A stretch of 5,661 nucleotides of DNA, taken from the NCBI GenBank assembly GCA_028714615.1, contig JAQTMA010000256.1, positions 1 through 5,661 on the forward strand. The letters run 5' to 3'. Shown here piece by piece: positions 1 through 5,661 of the stretch (positions are counted from its first letter, which is position 1; each line of letters starts with the position of its first letter). The position numbers were made by a program, and so were the translations under genes. The DNA is from Anaerolineaceae bacterium. GTDB taxonomy: Bacteria; Chloroflexota; Anaerolineae; Anaerolineales; Anaerolineaceae. Below the pieces are notes generated by a model. The model was given only the letters and a program-made list of their open reading frames with translations. It had not been told where the DNA came from and searched no databases.

Positions 1-2
1 GC

Positions 3-344
3 GGCATCGTCTATGCGATGCTAAAGCAGGTGATGACGGCCACCTTTGACGAGCGCATGGCAATCGCCGTCCCCGATGTGTCTGCTATCGATTCGGTCTG
101 GGAACAATCCGCTCGCCAGCGAGGCTCACTGGAAAGCGTCACCTTGAACACTCTACGCGAGCTCGGAAAATTGAACCCGCAAGGCCATGTGCACGCTCAG
201 GAGCTTTATGCCGCCGTAAATATTGTCCGGCGTTGCCCCCCTGCTCCAATCTTCAGCCTGCTGGCTACCAACCCGGCCATCCAGCACGTAGGCGACCTGT
301 ATTATCGGTTGCACGACAACCCCAAACCGGAGGGGTCCGCATGA
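3..344 (+). CDS. 3' end of an unrecognised protein gene (5'-partial), winged-helix-like C-terminus
   Basis: I do not recognise this gene. The frame is open from the first complete codon at base 3 to the TGA at 342-344, giving 113 visible residues. An ATG exists at 18, but nothing resembling a ribosome binding site precedes it, so the real start is probably left of the window. There is no signal peptide or membrane segment. The last 65 or so residues look like a compact helical, winged-helix-like unit (visible motifs HVHAQELY, RRCPPAPIFSLLA and GDLYYRL); this is a judgement from the residue pattern, not a family match. The stop overlaps the next start as ATGA, so the two genes are very likely translated together and may work together. 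It could be the tail of a larger enzyme or ATPase, which the window cannot show. Confidence 0.6.
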   Translation, partial: GIVYAMLKQVMTATFDERMAIAVPDVSAIDSVWEQSARQRGSLESVTLNTLRELGKLNPQGHVHAQELYAAVNIVRRCPPAPIFSLLATNPAIQHVGDLYYRLHDNPKPEGSA

Positions 345-775
345 TCGAAACCAAGCATTTTAGTTTGATCAAGCCCACCATTCACACACCCTTCAATGTA
401 GATTTTGCCTGGTGGAAGCAGCATGATAATAACTGGCGCGTATATATCCAGAGCGTTTTGTGCCTTGAGCACCAGAAGGCTTACTCGGAAGTGCAAACCG
501 GCCAGGATATCGACTGGGTGGATGATCAAACCGGCGAAGTCACTTCTGTCGATGGTCTTTCACACGTTCTGATAACTCATTGCGCCCGCCAGCCTGGTTT
601 TTTGAGTGAACATACTGCCCTGGTTGATGCCGCCTTCCGCATCCTGATGGCGAACGGCAATACCCCTATGACGCCTGCCGAACTCGGGGAACGTCTGAAC
701 CGCCCCCCTGAAACGATCTTGCGCACCCTGGCTGGCTCGACAGTATATAAGGGCATCCGCCCCCGTAAAAGCTAA
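341..775 (+). CDS. Unrecognised 144-residue protein with winged-helix-like C-terminus
   Basis: I do not recognise the family. The ATG at 341 is chosen because GGAGGGG at 329-335 lies 5 bases upstream and the start overlaps the preceding stop as ATGA; a longer frame beginning at 233 only shadows the upstream gene. The protein is soluble and rich in Trp and His near the N-terminus (FAWWKQHDNNW, residues 23-32), with an acidic stretch at about 56-68. Residues 92-140 read as three short helices followed by a strand pair (visible PMTPAELGERLNRPPETI), as in small winged-helix or HARE-HTH-type units. A similar pattern, with EL, PP, LA and a closing aromatic or basic turn, is seen at the end of the preceding protein. 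A role in binding nucleic acid is possible but is inference. No terminator follows directly; the next 520 bases are non-coding. Confidence 0.75.
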   Translation: MIETKHFSLIKPTIHTPFNVDFAWWKQHDNNWRVYIQSVLCLEHQKAYSEVQTGQDIDWVDDQTGEVTSVDGLSHVLITHCARQPGFLSEHTALVDAAFRILMANGNTPMTPAELGERLNRPPETILRTLAGSTVYKGIRPRKS

Positions 776-814
776 TCATCCAACCAAGACGACCAATCTG
801 GTTTACTTCGAATA

Positions 815-985
815 GTCTCCTCCCTGGTACCGGCCTGTATATGGAGCCCGGGCACATCGTCCCGACGCCCTACCGGGATCCTCGCCTGGTGTCCTTAGGA
901 GGCTCCCTCACAGAACCCCGGGCGCCTCTGCCCGAGCTACCTAATCAAGCCGGTACGCGGTTCATCGTCGAAACACGGGAGAGAC
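815..985 (+). ncRNA. Long rod-like structured RNA candidate (6S-like shape), strand uncertain
   Basis: This 171-base segment folds by eye into one rod. The base is GTCTC (815-819) plus TCCC (821-824) pairing with GGGAGAGAC (977-985), with one bulged C. Next, 827-834 pairs perfectly with 949-956 (GTACCGGC/GCCGGTAC). A symmetric 10 x 10 internal loop follows (835-844 and 939-948). Then come 845-854 with 929-938 (one mismatch), CGCCC 866-870 with GGGCG 920-924, and an apical helix 875-883 with 899-907 (one mismatch). That is about 39 pairs, and no convincing reading frame covers it. Length, rod shape and central bubble recall 6S RNA, but I do not recognise its sequence. I see no SRP, RNase P or tmRNA signature. 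No clear promoter lies just upstream, and a DNA-level role or reverse-strand transcription cannot be excluded. Confidence 0.45.
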
Positions 986-1007
986 CCCGCCCATGCTAAA
1001 AACATCC

Positions 1008-1074
1008 GGCGCAAAGTCCCGAGTGGGGATTTCCCTTGTCTCGGGTAGGGAAACCCCCACTTGTGTCCGGCGCC
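1008..1074 (+). ncRNA. Strong stem-loop flanked by an 8-base direct repeat
   Basis: GTGGGGATTTCCC (1023-1035) pairs with GGGAAACCCCCAC (1048-1060) at 12 of 13 positions, and the helix extends to 1020/1063 with one G-T wobble, leaving a 12-base loop (1036-1047). GGCGC (1008-1012) can pair with GCGCC (1070-1074) to close it. The octamer TCCGGCGC occurs on both sides, at 1005-1012 and 1066-1073. The loop contains CTCGGG (1040-1045), complementary to CCCGAG (1018-1023) at the foot of the stem, so a competing 6-bp fold exists. The segment may be a second domain of the upstream rod RNA, since no terminator separates them, or an independent element. It has no T-run after it, so it is not itself a terminator. 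Confidence 0.4.
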
Positions 1075-1089
1075 ACAGGCAGGTATAGT
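1061..1089 (+). promoter_or_regulatory. Possible sigma-70-type promoter ahead of a small RNA
   Basis: TTGTGT (1061-1066) and TATAGT (1084-1089) are separated by 17 bases. The -10 matches the consensus at five of six positions, the -35 at only three. Transcription would start near 1096 and would run through two hairpins to the terminator-like element ending near 1180, giving a transcript of about 80 bases. The -35 lies at the foot of the 1020-1063 stem. This is weak evidence. Confidence 0.25.
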
Positions 1090-1095
1090 AATTGC

Positions 1096-1180
1096 ATCAC
1101 CGTTCTGGATAAGGGGGACTTGACCAGAATGAACAGAAGATCACCGGCGGAGGTTGGGTGCCGGTGATCTTCTTCATTTC
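1096..1180 (+). ncRNA. Candidate small RNA of about 85 bases
   Basis: The segment lies between a possible promoter and a terminator-like hairpin and contains no gene. It holds a hairpin in which TTCTGG (1103-1108) pairs with CCAGAA (1124-1129), with an inner AAG/CTT pairing (1111-1113, 1119-1121) around a GGGGA loop. Its first bases ATCACCG (1096-1102) repeat part of the left arm of the terminal hairpin and could pair with CGGTGAT in its right arm (1162-1168). It could equally be the 3' part of one transcript starting near 815. No known RNA family was recognised. Confidence 0.25.
1135..1180 (+). terminator. Rho-independent terminator-like hairpin
   Basis: AGAAGATCACCGGC (1135-1148) and GCCGGTGATCTTCT (1160-1173) form a perfect 14-bp stem with an 11-base loop. 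It is followed by a moderately T-rich tract (TCATTTC from 1174). The tail is not a clean T-run, so efficiency is uncertain. The position, after the structured non-coding region and about 60 bases before the tRNA promoter, fits the end of an upstream transcript. The reverse strand has no T-run, so it would act on + strand transcription. Confidence 0.6.
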
Positions 1181-1236
1181 AACCACATTGCTCAACTAAC
1201 CCATCCACGGTAAATCCGAATAAGCCTCATTTCCGT

Positions 1237-1265
1237 TTTACTTGCACTATATAGGGCGGTATAAT
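1237..1265 (+). promoter_or_regulatory. Sigma-70-type promoter for tRNA-Arg and probably hsp20-lon
   Basis: A perfect TATAAT (1260-1265) stands 17 bases after TTTACT (1237-1242), which matches the -35 consensus at four of six positions. The predicted start, near 1272, is about 30 bases before the tRNA 5' end, a normal leader length. No other convincing promoter and no terminator is seen between the tRNA and hsp20, so the same promoter probably reads into the protein genes; a stress promoter with a different consensus could be missed by eye. Confidence 0.65.
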
Positions 1266-1302
1266 TCTATTCATTGCGGGGACGTTAATATTTAGCAAAC
1301 CC

Positions 1303-1375
1303 GCCCCTGTAGCGCAATGGACAGAGCACCTGCCTTCTAAGCAGATGGTTGTGGGTTCGAATCCCACCAGGGGCA
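1303..1375 (+). tRNA. tRNA-Arg, anticodon UCU
   Basis: The 73-base gene folds as a standard cloverleaf. The acceptor GCCCCTG (1303-1309) pairs with CAGGGGC (1368-1374), and A1375 is the discriminator. The anticodon loop CTTCTAA (1334-1340) presents TCT at 1336-1338, which reads AGA and, by wobble, AGG. The anticodon stem has a C-A mismatch at its outermost pair. The T arm is GTGGG-TTCGAAT-CCCAC. CCA is not encoded, so it must be added after transcription. The D arm sequence (GCAATGGACAGAGC) resembles other bacterial tRNA-Arg(UCU) genes. Confidence 0.97.
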
Positions 1376-1401
1376 TCAAAAGCTCTGCCCATCCGGGTAG
1401 A

Positions 1402-1425
1402 TTGAATGCTGAAGATCGCATTCAA
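1402..1425 (+). promoter_or_regulatory. Perfect inverted repeat running into the hsp20 ribosome binding site
   Basis: TTGAATGC (1402-1409) and GCATTCAA (1418-1425) form a perfect 8-bp repeat around an 8-base loop. The last two bases of the right arm are the first two of AAGGAG (1424-1429), the ribosome binding site of hsp20, 8 bases before its ATG. As RNA this hairpin could hinder ribosome access at low temperature, in the way thermometers control other small heat-shock genes. As DNA it could bind a dimeric repressor. It is not a match to CIRCE; the outer TTGA/TCAAG bases recall HspR sites, but the spacing differs. Confidence 0.45.
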
Positions 1426-1437
1426 GGAGTATCATGT

Positions 1438-1863
1438 ATGCACACGCTGAATAATCAACCTGTTAACACCCATTCAACCAATTACCATCGCGGTACTCGC
1501 CCGCTCGAGTTTGCCGGTATCGTAAACTGGCGGCTGAGTATTTTACCCACGTATTGGCGCCCTCCCACCGATGTCTACGAAACTGAAGATAAATACATCG
1601 TCCGGGTAGAGATCCCCGGAATGCGTGATGGTGAATTCTCGGTATCGGTTGAAAATCGCATTCTTACCATCCGCGGCACTCGACCTGATTCGACAGAACG
1701 CCGTGCATTCCATCAAATGGAAATTCGATTTGGCGAGTTTAGCACCGAAGTCGAGTTACCCACCAACGCTGACGCCAACCAGATTCTGGCCGAGTATGAA
1801 GATGGTTTCCTCCGTGTGTTCTTACCCAAGGCCACCCCTCGCGTCATCCCTATCGCCGATTGA
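1438..1863 (+). CDS. Small heat-shock protein, Hsp20/alpha-crystallin family
   Basis: This is an ATP-independent cytoplasmic holdase of 141 residues, a usual length for the family, which binds unfolding proteins and keeps them soluble for refolding or degradation. Residues 1-40 are a variable N-terminal arm. The alpha-crystallin domain spans about 42-132, with the typical [20 protein letters not shown] opening (42-61), the ILTIRGTR strand (75-82), and the closing [14 protein letters not shown] (118-131), the family's A-x-x-x-x-G-x-L signature. The C-terminal I-x-I anchor is IPI at 137-139, which supports oligomer assembly. ATG 1438 is chosen because AAGGAG lies 8 bases upstream; extending the frame to 1345 would start inside the tRNA. 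lon begins 13 bases after the stop, so holdase and protease are probably co-expressed. Confidence 0.95.
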   Translation: MHTLNNQPVNTHSTNYHRGTRPLEFAGIVNWRLSILPTYWRPPTDVYETEDKYIVRVEIPGMRDGEFSVSVENRILTIRGTRPDSTERRAFHQMEIRFGEFSTEVELPTNADANQILAEYEDGFLRVFLPKATPRVIPIAD

Positions 1864-1876
1864 ACTGATAACCTCT

Positions 1877-4489
1877 ATGCCAGCTTCCCGTTGGAACACC
1901 AAAATTGACGAAATCTTTGATTGGACTGAATTTGACCCGCTAGAAGAGAACGGGGTCTCCCTCAGCCCGATCATGGCCCGCGTTCAGAATAAGGACGAAG
2001 GCGAAGAAGGTGAGCTGCCGGCACAGGGAGATAAAGAAATCACCATGCCAGAGGTGTTACCCATTCTACCTTTACGAGGCGTGGTCGTTTACCCGCAAAC
2101 AGCCGTACCTCTCACGATTGGGCAACCTCGCTCCATCCGCCTGGTCGACGACGTTGTCGCTGCTGATCGCTTGATTGGACTGGTGACTTCACGGAATGCG
2201 GATCTCGATAATCCCGGACCGGAGGATTTATTCGGCATTGGCACAATAGCCTCCGTCCACCGCCTGTTCCGCGCGCCGGATGGCACTATCCGCTTGCTTA
2301 TTCAAGGCTCAGCTCGTTTCAAAGTCGTCGAGTTCGTCCAGCATGAGCCTTACCTCAAAGCGCGCATCCAGCTCATCCCGGAAACAGTCGAAACTGGCTT
2401 GGAAGTCGATGCCCTGGCGCGAAACGCCCGTGATCAATTCGAACACATTGCGGAGATGATCCCATCGATCCCCCGCGAGCTCGTTACATCGATTTCGGCC
2501 CTGGAGGACCCGCTCACAACCGTCTATACCATCGCCAACTTCCAGCGCATGGACCTATCTGAAGCGCAAGCCATCCTCGAAATCGATTCGATCTCCGAGA
2601 AACTCCACCGGCTGGTCAATGTTTTAACCCGGGAAGGCGAAGTGCTCGAGTTAGGGCAAAAAATCCAGAATGAAGCCCGCTCAGAGATCGAAAAAATGCA
2701 GCGAGAGTATTTCTTGCGTGAACAACTGAAAGCCATCCAGCGGGAACTAGGCGAATCTGACGAACAGACTGCTGATTTGGAGGAATTCCGCAAGAAGCTT
2801 GAGACTGCCAAAATGCCAGATGAGGCAGAACGGCAGACCAAACGCGAGATCGATCGACTGTCCCGGTTACCGACTGCCGCTGCTGAATATGGCGTCATTC
2901 GCACGTACCTGGACTGGCTGGTTTCGCTTCCCTGGTCGAAAATTACTCCTGACGATCTGGACATCATACACGCACGCCAGGTACTTGATCAAGATCATTA
3001 CGGGCTACAAGATGTCAAGCAGCGCATCCTCGAATTCCTCGCAGTGCGTAAGTTACGTCTGGAACGCCACGACGAATTTAGCCTGCAAATATCCACCGAT
3101 CTGATCCGCCATGAACGTGAGGGTGTCATCCTGTGTTTCATCGGCCCTCCTGGCGTTGGGAAGACTTCGCTCGGGCAGTCCATTGCCCGCGCGATGGGCC
3201 GCAAGTTCGTGCGCATCTCGTTAGGTGGGGTGCGCGACGAAGCCGAAATCCGCGGTCATCGCCGTACATACATCGGCGCCATGCCAGGACGCATCCTGCA
3301 AGCACTGCGCCGCATCGACACTCGTAATCCGGTTTTTATGCTCGATGAGGTGGATAAACTTAGTTTCGACTTCCACGGCGACCCGGCTTCTGCTCTGCTC
3401 GAAGTGCTTGACCCCGAACAGAATTCCGAATTCCGCGACAACTACCTGGAAGTACCTTTTGATCTCTCCCAGGTCATGTTTATCACCACGGCGAACACGC
3501 TGGAGACGATTCCTGCGCCATTACTCGACCGAATGGAGATCATCCAACTCGCTGGCTACACCGAAAACGAGAAGTTGGCGATTGCCCGGAATTATCTCAT
3601 CCCCCGCCAGATGCGCGAGAATGGATTGCGGGGTAGCGAGGTAACCTTCTCTGATGAAGCCGTCCAGGCCATCATCCGCCTTTACACACGTGAAGCCGGT
3701 GTTCGTAACCTGGAACGCGAGATCGGGGCCGTCTGCCGGAAAGTTGTCACCCGCCTGACTGAAGGTAAAAACGAGACCAAAATGGTTAGCCCCGAACTGG
3801 TGCGCCAGTATTTAGGAAGACCTCATTTCCTGGGCACCGAAGAGATCCTCATGCGCACAGCCATCCCGGGCGTCGCTACCGGCTTAGCGTGGACCCCTGT
3901 TGGTGGCGAAGTGTTATTCATCGAAGCTACCCGTATGCCAGGCGCCAAGGGCTTTCAGATTACCGGCTCCCTCGGCAACGTTATGCAAGAATCGGCGCGC
4001 GCAGCGCTTTCCTTCGTTCGTTCCCGCGCAGAACAATTGCATTTGGATCCAAACTTCTTTGAAGCCTCCGACATACACATCCACATTCCGGCAGGGGCCA
4101 CCCCGAAAGACGGCCCATCCGCCGGCGTCACTATGGCAACTGCCTTGGTCTCGCTTATTTCCCAGCGCTCAGTCAGGCCGGACGTCGGTATGACCGGTGA
4201 GATCACCTTACGAGGTCAGGTTCTGCCGGTCGGTGGTATCAAAGAGAAGATCCTGGCTGCCCATCGTGCGGGAATAAAAACCATCATCCTGCCTCGCCGG
4301 AATGAGACTGATTTGGAGGACCTTCCCGAAGAGGTGCGCCAGGCTATGACATTCAAGCCGGTAGATACAGTCGATGAAGTCCTCGAGGTTGCATTAGAAC
4401 CAAAACCCACTCCAAAACGAAGCATTCGTCGCAAAAGCAATAAGATGGTAGAGGCTCCTCATGTCGCGGTTGATGCTCCTGGAAGATGA
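1877..4489 (+). CDS. lon: ATP-dependent Lon protease (LonA type)
   Basis: Lon is a cytoplasmic hexameric AAA+ serine protease that unfolds and degrades damaged and regulatory proteins. The substrate-binding N-domain begins at about residue 60 (LPILPLRG) and leads into a coiled-coil region near 240-310 ([16 protein letters not shown] from 276). The AAA+ module has Walker A GPPGVGKT (423-430, K429), Walker B FMLDEVDK (D490, E491), sensor-1 N540 and arginine finger R552. The protease domain has the catalytic dyad S748 in PKDGPSAG and K791 in GGIKEK, 43 residues apart as in E. coli Lon. All key residues are intact. At 870 residues it is longer than the usual 780-800, with about 57 extra acidic residues in front and a basic tail (about 841-870). 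The start is uncertain: ATG 1877, 1973 and 2045 all lack a good ribosome binding site; 1877 is chosen for its position 13 bases after hsp20. Confidence 0.96.
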   Translation: MPASRWNTKIDEIFDWTEFDPLEENGVSLSPIMARVQNKDEGEEGELPAQGDKEITMPEVLPILPLRGVVVYPQTAVPLTIGQPRSIRLVDDVVAADRLIGLVTSRNADLDNPGPEDLFGIGTIASVHRLFRAPDGTIRLLIQGSARFKVVEFVQHEPYLKARIQLIPETVETGLEVDALARNARDQFEHIAEMIPSIPRELVTSISALEDPLTTVYTIANFQRMDLSEAQAILEIDSISEKLHRLVNVLTREGEVLELGQKIQNEARSEIEKMQREYFLREQLKAIQRELGESDEQTADLEEFRKKLETAKMPDEAERQTKREIDRLSRLPTAAAEYGVIRTYLDWLVSLPWSKITPDDLDIIHARQVLDQDHYGLQDVKQRILEFLAVRKLRLERHDEFSLQISTDLIRHEREGVILCFIGPPGVGKTSLGQSIARAMGRKFVRISLGGVRDEAEIRGHRRTYIGAMPGRILQALRRIDTRNPVFMLDEVDKLSFDFHGDPASALLEVLDPEQNSEFRDNYLEVPFDLSQVMFITTANTLETIPAPLLDRMEIIQLAGYTENEKLAIARNYLIPRQMRENGLRGSEVTFSDEAVQAIIRLYTREAGVRNLEREIGAVCRKVVTRLTEGKNETKMVSPELVRQYLGRPHFLGTEEILMRTAIPGVATGLAWTPVGGEVLFIEATRMPGAKGFQITGSLGNVMQESARAALSFVRSRAEQLHLDPNFFEASDIHIHIPAGATPKDGPSAGVTMATALVSLISQRSVRPDVGMTGEITLRGQVLPVGGIKEKILAAHRAGIKTIILPRRNETDLEDLPEEVRQAMTFKPVDTVDEVLEVALEPKPTPKRSIRRKSNKMVEAPHVAVDAPGR

Positions 4490-4832
4490 TCGCACAATGG
4501 TGGCCCTCTTAACGACCTTGCTCGAGATGGAAGGATATCAGGTCTCTGTCCTGCCCGATCCGGATGCTAATAGCCTCGTACGGGCAATTCGGAGCCAGAC
4601 CCCTGATATCGTGATGATGGATGTCAACTTACGCAACGTATCGGGTGTAGATTTATTGCTGCGCCTGCGTAAAGAACCAGATTTCGCCGGGATGAAAGTC
4701 CTGATGACCTCCGGTATGGATATGCGCGATCAATGTCTGAAAGCTGGAGCGGACGGCTTTCTGATGAAACCGTACATGCCAGATGACCTGCTCCAACAGT
4801 TGCATAGACATAATGGAAAACCTAAGAATTAA
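4461..4832 (+). CDS. Stand-alone receiver-domain response regulator (CheY-like)
   Basis: This 123-residue protein is a single receiver domain without an output domain, so it probably signals by protein contact. The acidic pair D9/D10 (LLEDD), phosphoacceptor D54 (IVMMDVNL), switch residue S84 in LMTSG and K103 followed by proline (LMKP) are all present, so phosphorylation should work. The frame overlaps the end of lon by 29 bases. ATG 4461 is chosen because GAGG (4451-4454) lies 6 bases upstream; ATG 4473 is possible. The overlap indicates translational coupling to lon. No histidine kinase lies in the window, so its phosphate donor and target are unknown; a link to stress signalling or to the protease is inference from position only. 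Confidence 0.93.
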   Translation: MSRLMLLEDDRTMVALLTTLLEMEGYQVSVLPDPDANSLVRAIRSQTPDIVMMDVNLRNVSGVDLLLRLRKEPDFAGMKVLMTSGMDMRDQCLKAGADGFLMKPYMPDDLLQQLHRHNGKPKN

Positions 4833-4837
4833 GCGCC

Positions 4838-4866
4838 TTGTTGAAGAACCACACCAATCAGATATT
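4838..4866 (+). promoter_or_regulatory. Weak promoter candidate ahead of the PHP gene
   Basis: TTGTTG (4838-4843) and GATATT (4861-4866) are 17 bases apart in the 59-base gap after the receiver gene. They match the consensus at three and four of six positions. This could give the PHP gene its own transcription, but read-through from lon is just as likely since no terminator is seen in the gap. Confidence 0.2.
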
Positions 4867-4879
4867 TCCTTTGGAAGAT

Positions 4880-4885
4880 AAGGAG
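4880..4885 (+). promoter_or_regulatory. Ribosome binding site that fixes a GTG start
   Basis: AAGGAG lies 6 bases before GTG at 4892. It is the strongest such site in the window after that of hsp20 and decides the start of the PHP gene, which would otherwise be placed at an internal ATG (4931 or 4934) with no good site before it. Confidence 0.8.
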
Positions 4886-4891
4886 TTAATT

Positions 4892-5661
4892 GTGGGGAAA
4901 AAGCACACCCGCGCCCCGTATCAGTGGCGCATGATGGATCTCCACGTTCATACCCCCGCCTCGAGCGATTACCAGCAGCCTGACGTTAGTTACATCGATG
5001 TGCTCCGTCGGGCCGAATCGCGGGGAGTGGAGATCATGGCCTTTACCGACCATAATACCATGGCGGGATATCGTCACATGCAGGAGGAGATCCACCAACT
5101 CACCTTGTTGGAACAGCTCAACCGCCTGCTGCCTGAGGAGCGCGAGCGCCTCACCGAGTACCGCCGGCTGATGGGTAAGGTGCTGGTACTACCCGGTTTT
5201 GAAGTTACCGCAACCTTCGGGTTTCACATCATGGGCATTTTCCCTCCTGATAAGCCGATCCGAGACATTGAGCACTTGCTGCTCAACATGAATATCCCTG
5301 CTAATCATTTAGACGAAGGTTCGGCTACCGTGGGAGCGACGCTCGACGTTCTCAGTGTTTACCGTATGATCAACCAGGCCGGTGGAATCGTGATCGCCGC
5401 TCACGCCAATTCAAGCAACGGGGTTGCCATGCGTGGCTTTACTTTCGGCGGGCAAACCAAGATCGCATACACCCAGGATCCGAATCTCCACGCTCTGGAA
5501 GTCACTGATCTCGAACAAACCGGACCACGCACGACGGCTGCTTTTTTCAACGGCTCTAAACCGGAATACCCCCGCCGGATGCATTGCATCCAGGGCTCGG
5601 ATGCCCATCGCCTGGTGACCGATAACAGCCGTAAAAAGAACCCGGGCATCGGCGATCGGGC
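4892..5661 (+). CDS. PHP-domain metal-dependent phosphoesterase, 3'-partial
   Basis: The frame starts at GTG 4892 and is open to the window edge, giving 256 residues. PHP domains hold two or three metal ions and hydrolyse phosphate esters, often of nucleotides or nucleic acids. The metal ligands are visible in order: H18 and H20 ([10 protein letters not shown]), D53 and H54 (FTDHNT), E104 (LPGFEVT), H112 (FHIMGIF), H171 (IAAHAN), and D237 and H239 (GSDAH). Residues 62-96 form a charged, probably coiled-coil insert between motifs. A single-domain YciV/RNase AM-like enzyme would be nearly complete here, but the opening and the [15 protein letters not shown] region also recall larger PHP proteins fused to an ATPase (TrlF-type), whose second domain would lie beyond the edge. 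Substrate is unknown. It follows the receiver gene on the same strand after 59 bases. Confidence 0.9.
   Translation, partial: MGKKHTRAPYQWRMMDLHVHTPASSDYQQPDVSYIDVLRRAESRGVEIMAFTDHNTMAGYRHMQEEIHQLTLLEQLNRLLPEERERLTEYRRLMGKVLVLPGFEVTATFGFHIMGIFPPDKPIRDIEHLLLNMNIPANHLDEGSATVGATLDVLSVYRMINQAGGIVIAAHANSSNGVAMRGFTFGGQTKIAYTQDPNLHALEVTDLEQTGPRTTAAFFNGSKPEYPRRMHCIQGSDAHRLVTDNSRKKNPGIGDR

Noticed and set aside
666..857. Reverse-strand frame of 63 codons reaching into the structured region
   Set aside because: Its composition is not protein-like, it overlaps a supported gene on the other strand, and the RNA fold explains the region better.
909..1023. RNase P RNA, suggested by ACAGAACCCC (910-919) and CAAAGTCCC (1012-1020)
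   Set aside because: The fragments are in the wrong order and the rest of the conserved core is absent.
1242..1265. TTGCAC as the -35 of the tRNA promoter
   Set aside because: It is only 12 bases from TATAAT, too close; TTTACT at 1237-1242 has the right 17-base spacing.
776..1302. CRISPR array or insertion sequence
   Set aside because: There are no regularly spaced repeats, no transposase fragment and no terminal inverted repeats with target duplications.
1227..1421. Reverse-strand frame across the tRNA with a VGFEPTT-like peptide
   Set aside because: This peptide is the well-known false translation of the antisense strand of a tRNA gene.
1402..1425. CIRCE heat-shock operator
   Set aside because: The arms TTGAATGC/GCATTCAA do not match TTAGCACTC/GAGTGCTAA.
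1345..1437. N-terminal extension of Hsp20 starting inside the tRNA
   Set aside because: It would overlap the tRNA 3' half; the ATG at 1438 has a proper ribosome binding site.
2524..2967. Long reverse-strand frame within lon
   Set aside because: It is a shadow of the lon reading frame, serine- and arginine-rich and without domain features or a ribosome binding site.

Overview
The window is about 5.7 kb of bacterial DNA of moderate GC content with nearly everything on the + strand. It has two parts: a short pair of uncharacterised genes followed by a roughly 500-base non-coding stretch rich in RNA structure (1-1300), and a protein-quality-control gene cluster led by a tRNA gene (1303-5661). 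The lineage cannot be fixed from the sequence alone. Coding style, the encoded tRNA without a genomic CCA, and the make-up of the Lon and PHP proteins would fit Chloroflexota (for example an Anaerolineae-like bacterium), but this is inference, not proof.

Left part. The 3' end of an unrecognised gene (3-344) overlaps by ATGA with a 144-residue unrecognised gene (341-775). Both proteins end in a short helical segment that looks like a winged-helix unit. From 776 to 1302 there is no gene. This stretch holds a long rod-like fold (815-985), a strong hairpin (1020-1063) closed by a short outer helix, a possible weak promoter (1061-1089), a small hairpin (1103-1129), a perfect 14-bp terminator-like hairpin (1135-1173) and a good sigma-70-type promoter (1237-1265).

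Right part. The promoter at 1237-1265 sits just upstream of tRNA-Arg(UCU) (1303-1375). Next come a small heat-shock protein of the Hsp20 family (1438-1863), an ATP-dependent Lon protease (1877-4489), a stand-alone receiver-domain response regulator whose start lies inside the end of lon (4461-4832), and, after 59 bases, a GTG-started PHP-domain metallo-phosphoesterase that runs off the right edge (4892 onward). The tight spacing of hsp20, lon and the receiver gene suggests one transcript. An 8-bp perfect inverted repeat (1402-1425) runs into the hsp20 ribosome binding site and is a candidate heat-responsive control element.

Working picture: Hsp20 holds unfolding proteins and Lon degrades damaged ones, which is a coherent stress module. 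The receiver protein adds a phosphorylation-dependent partner of unknown output. The PHP protein is a metal-dependent hydrolase that may carry a further domain beyond the window. The most novel-looking material is the structured non-coding region at 815-1175.
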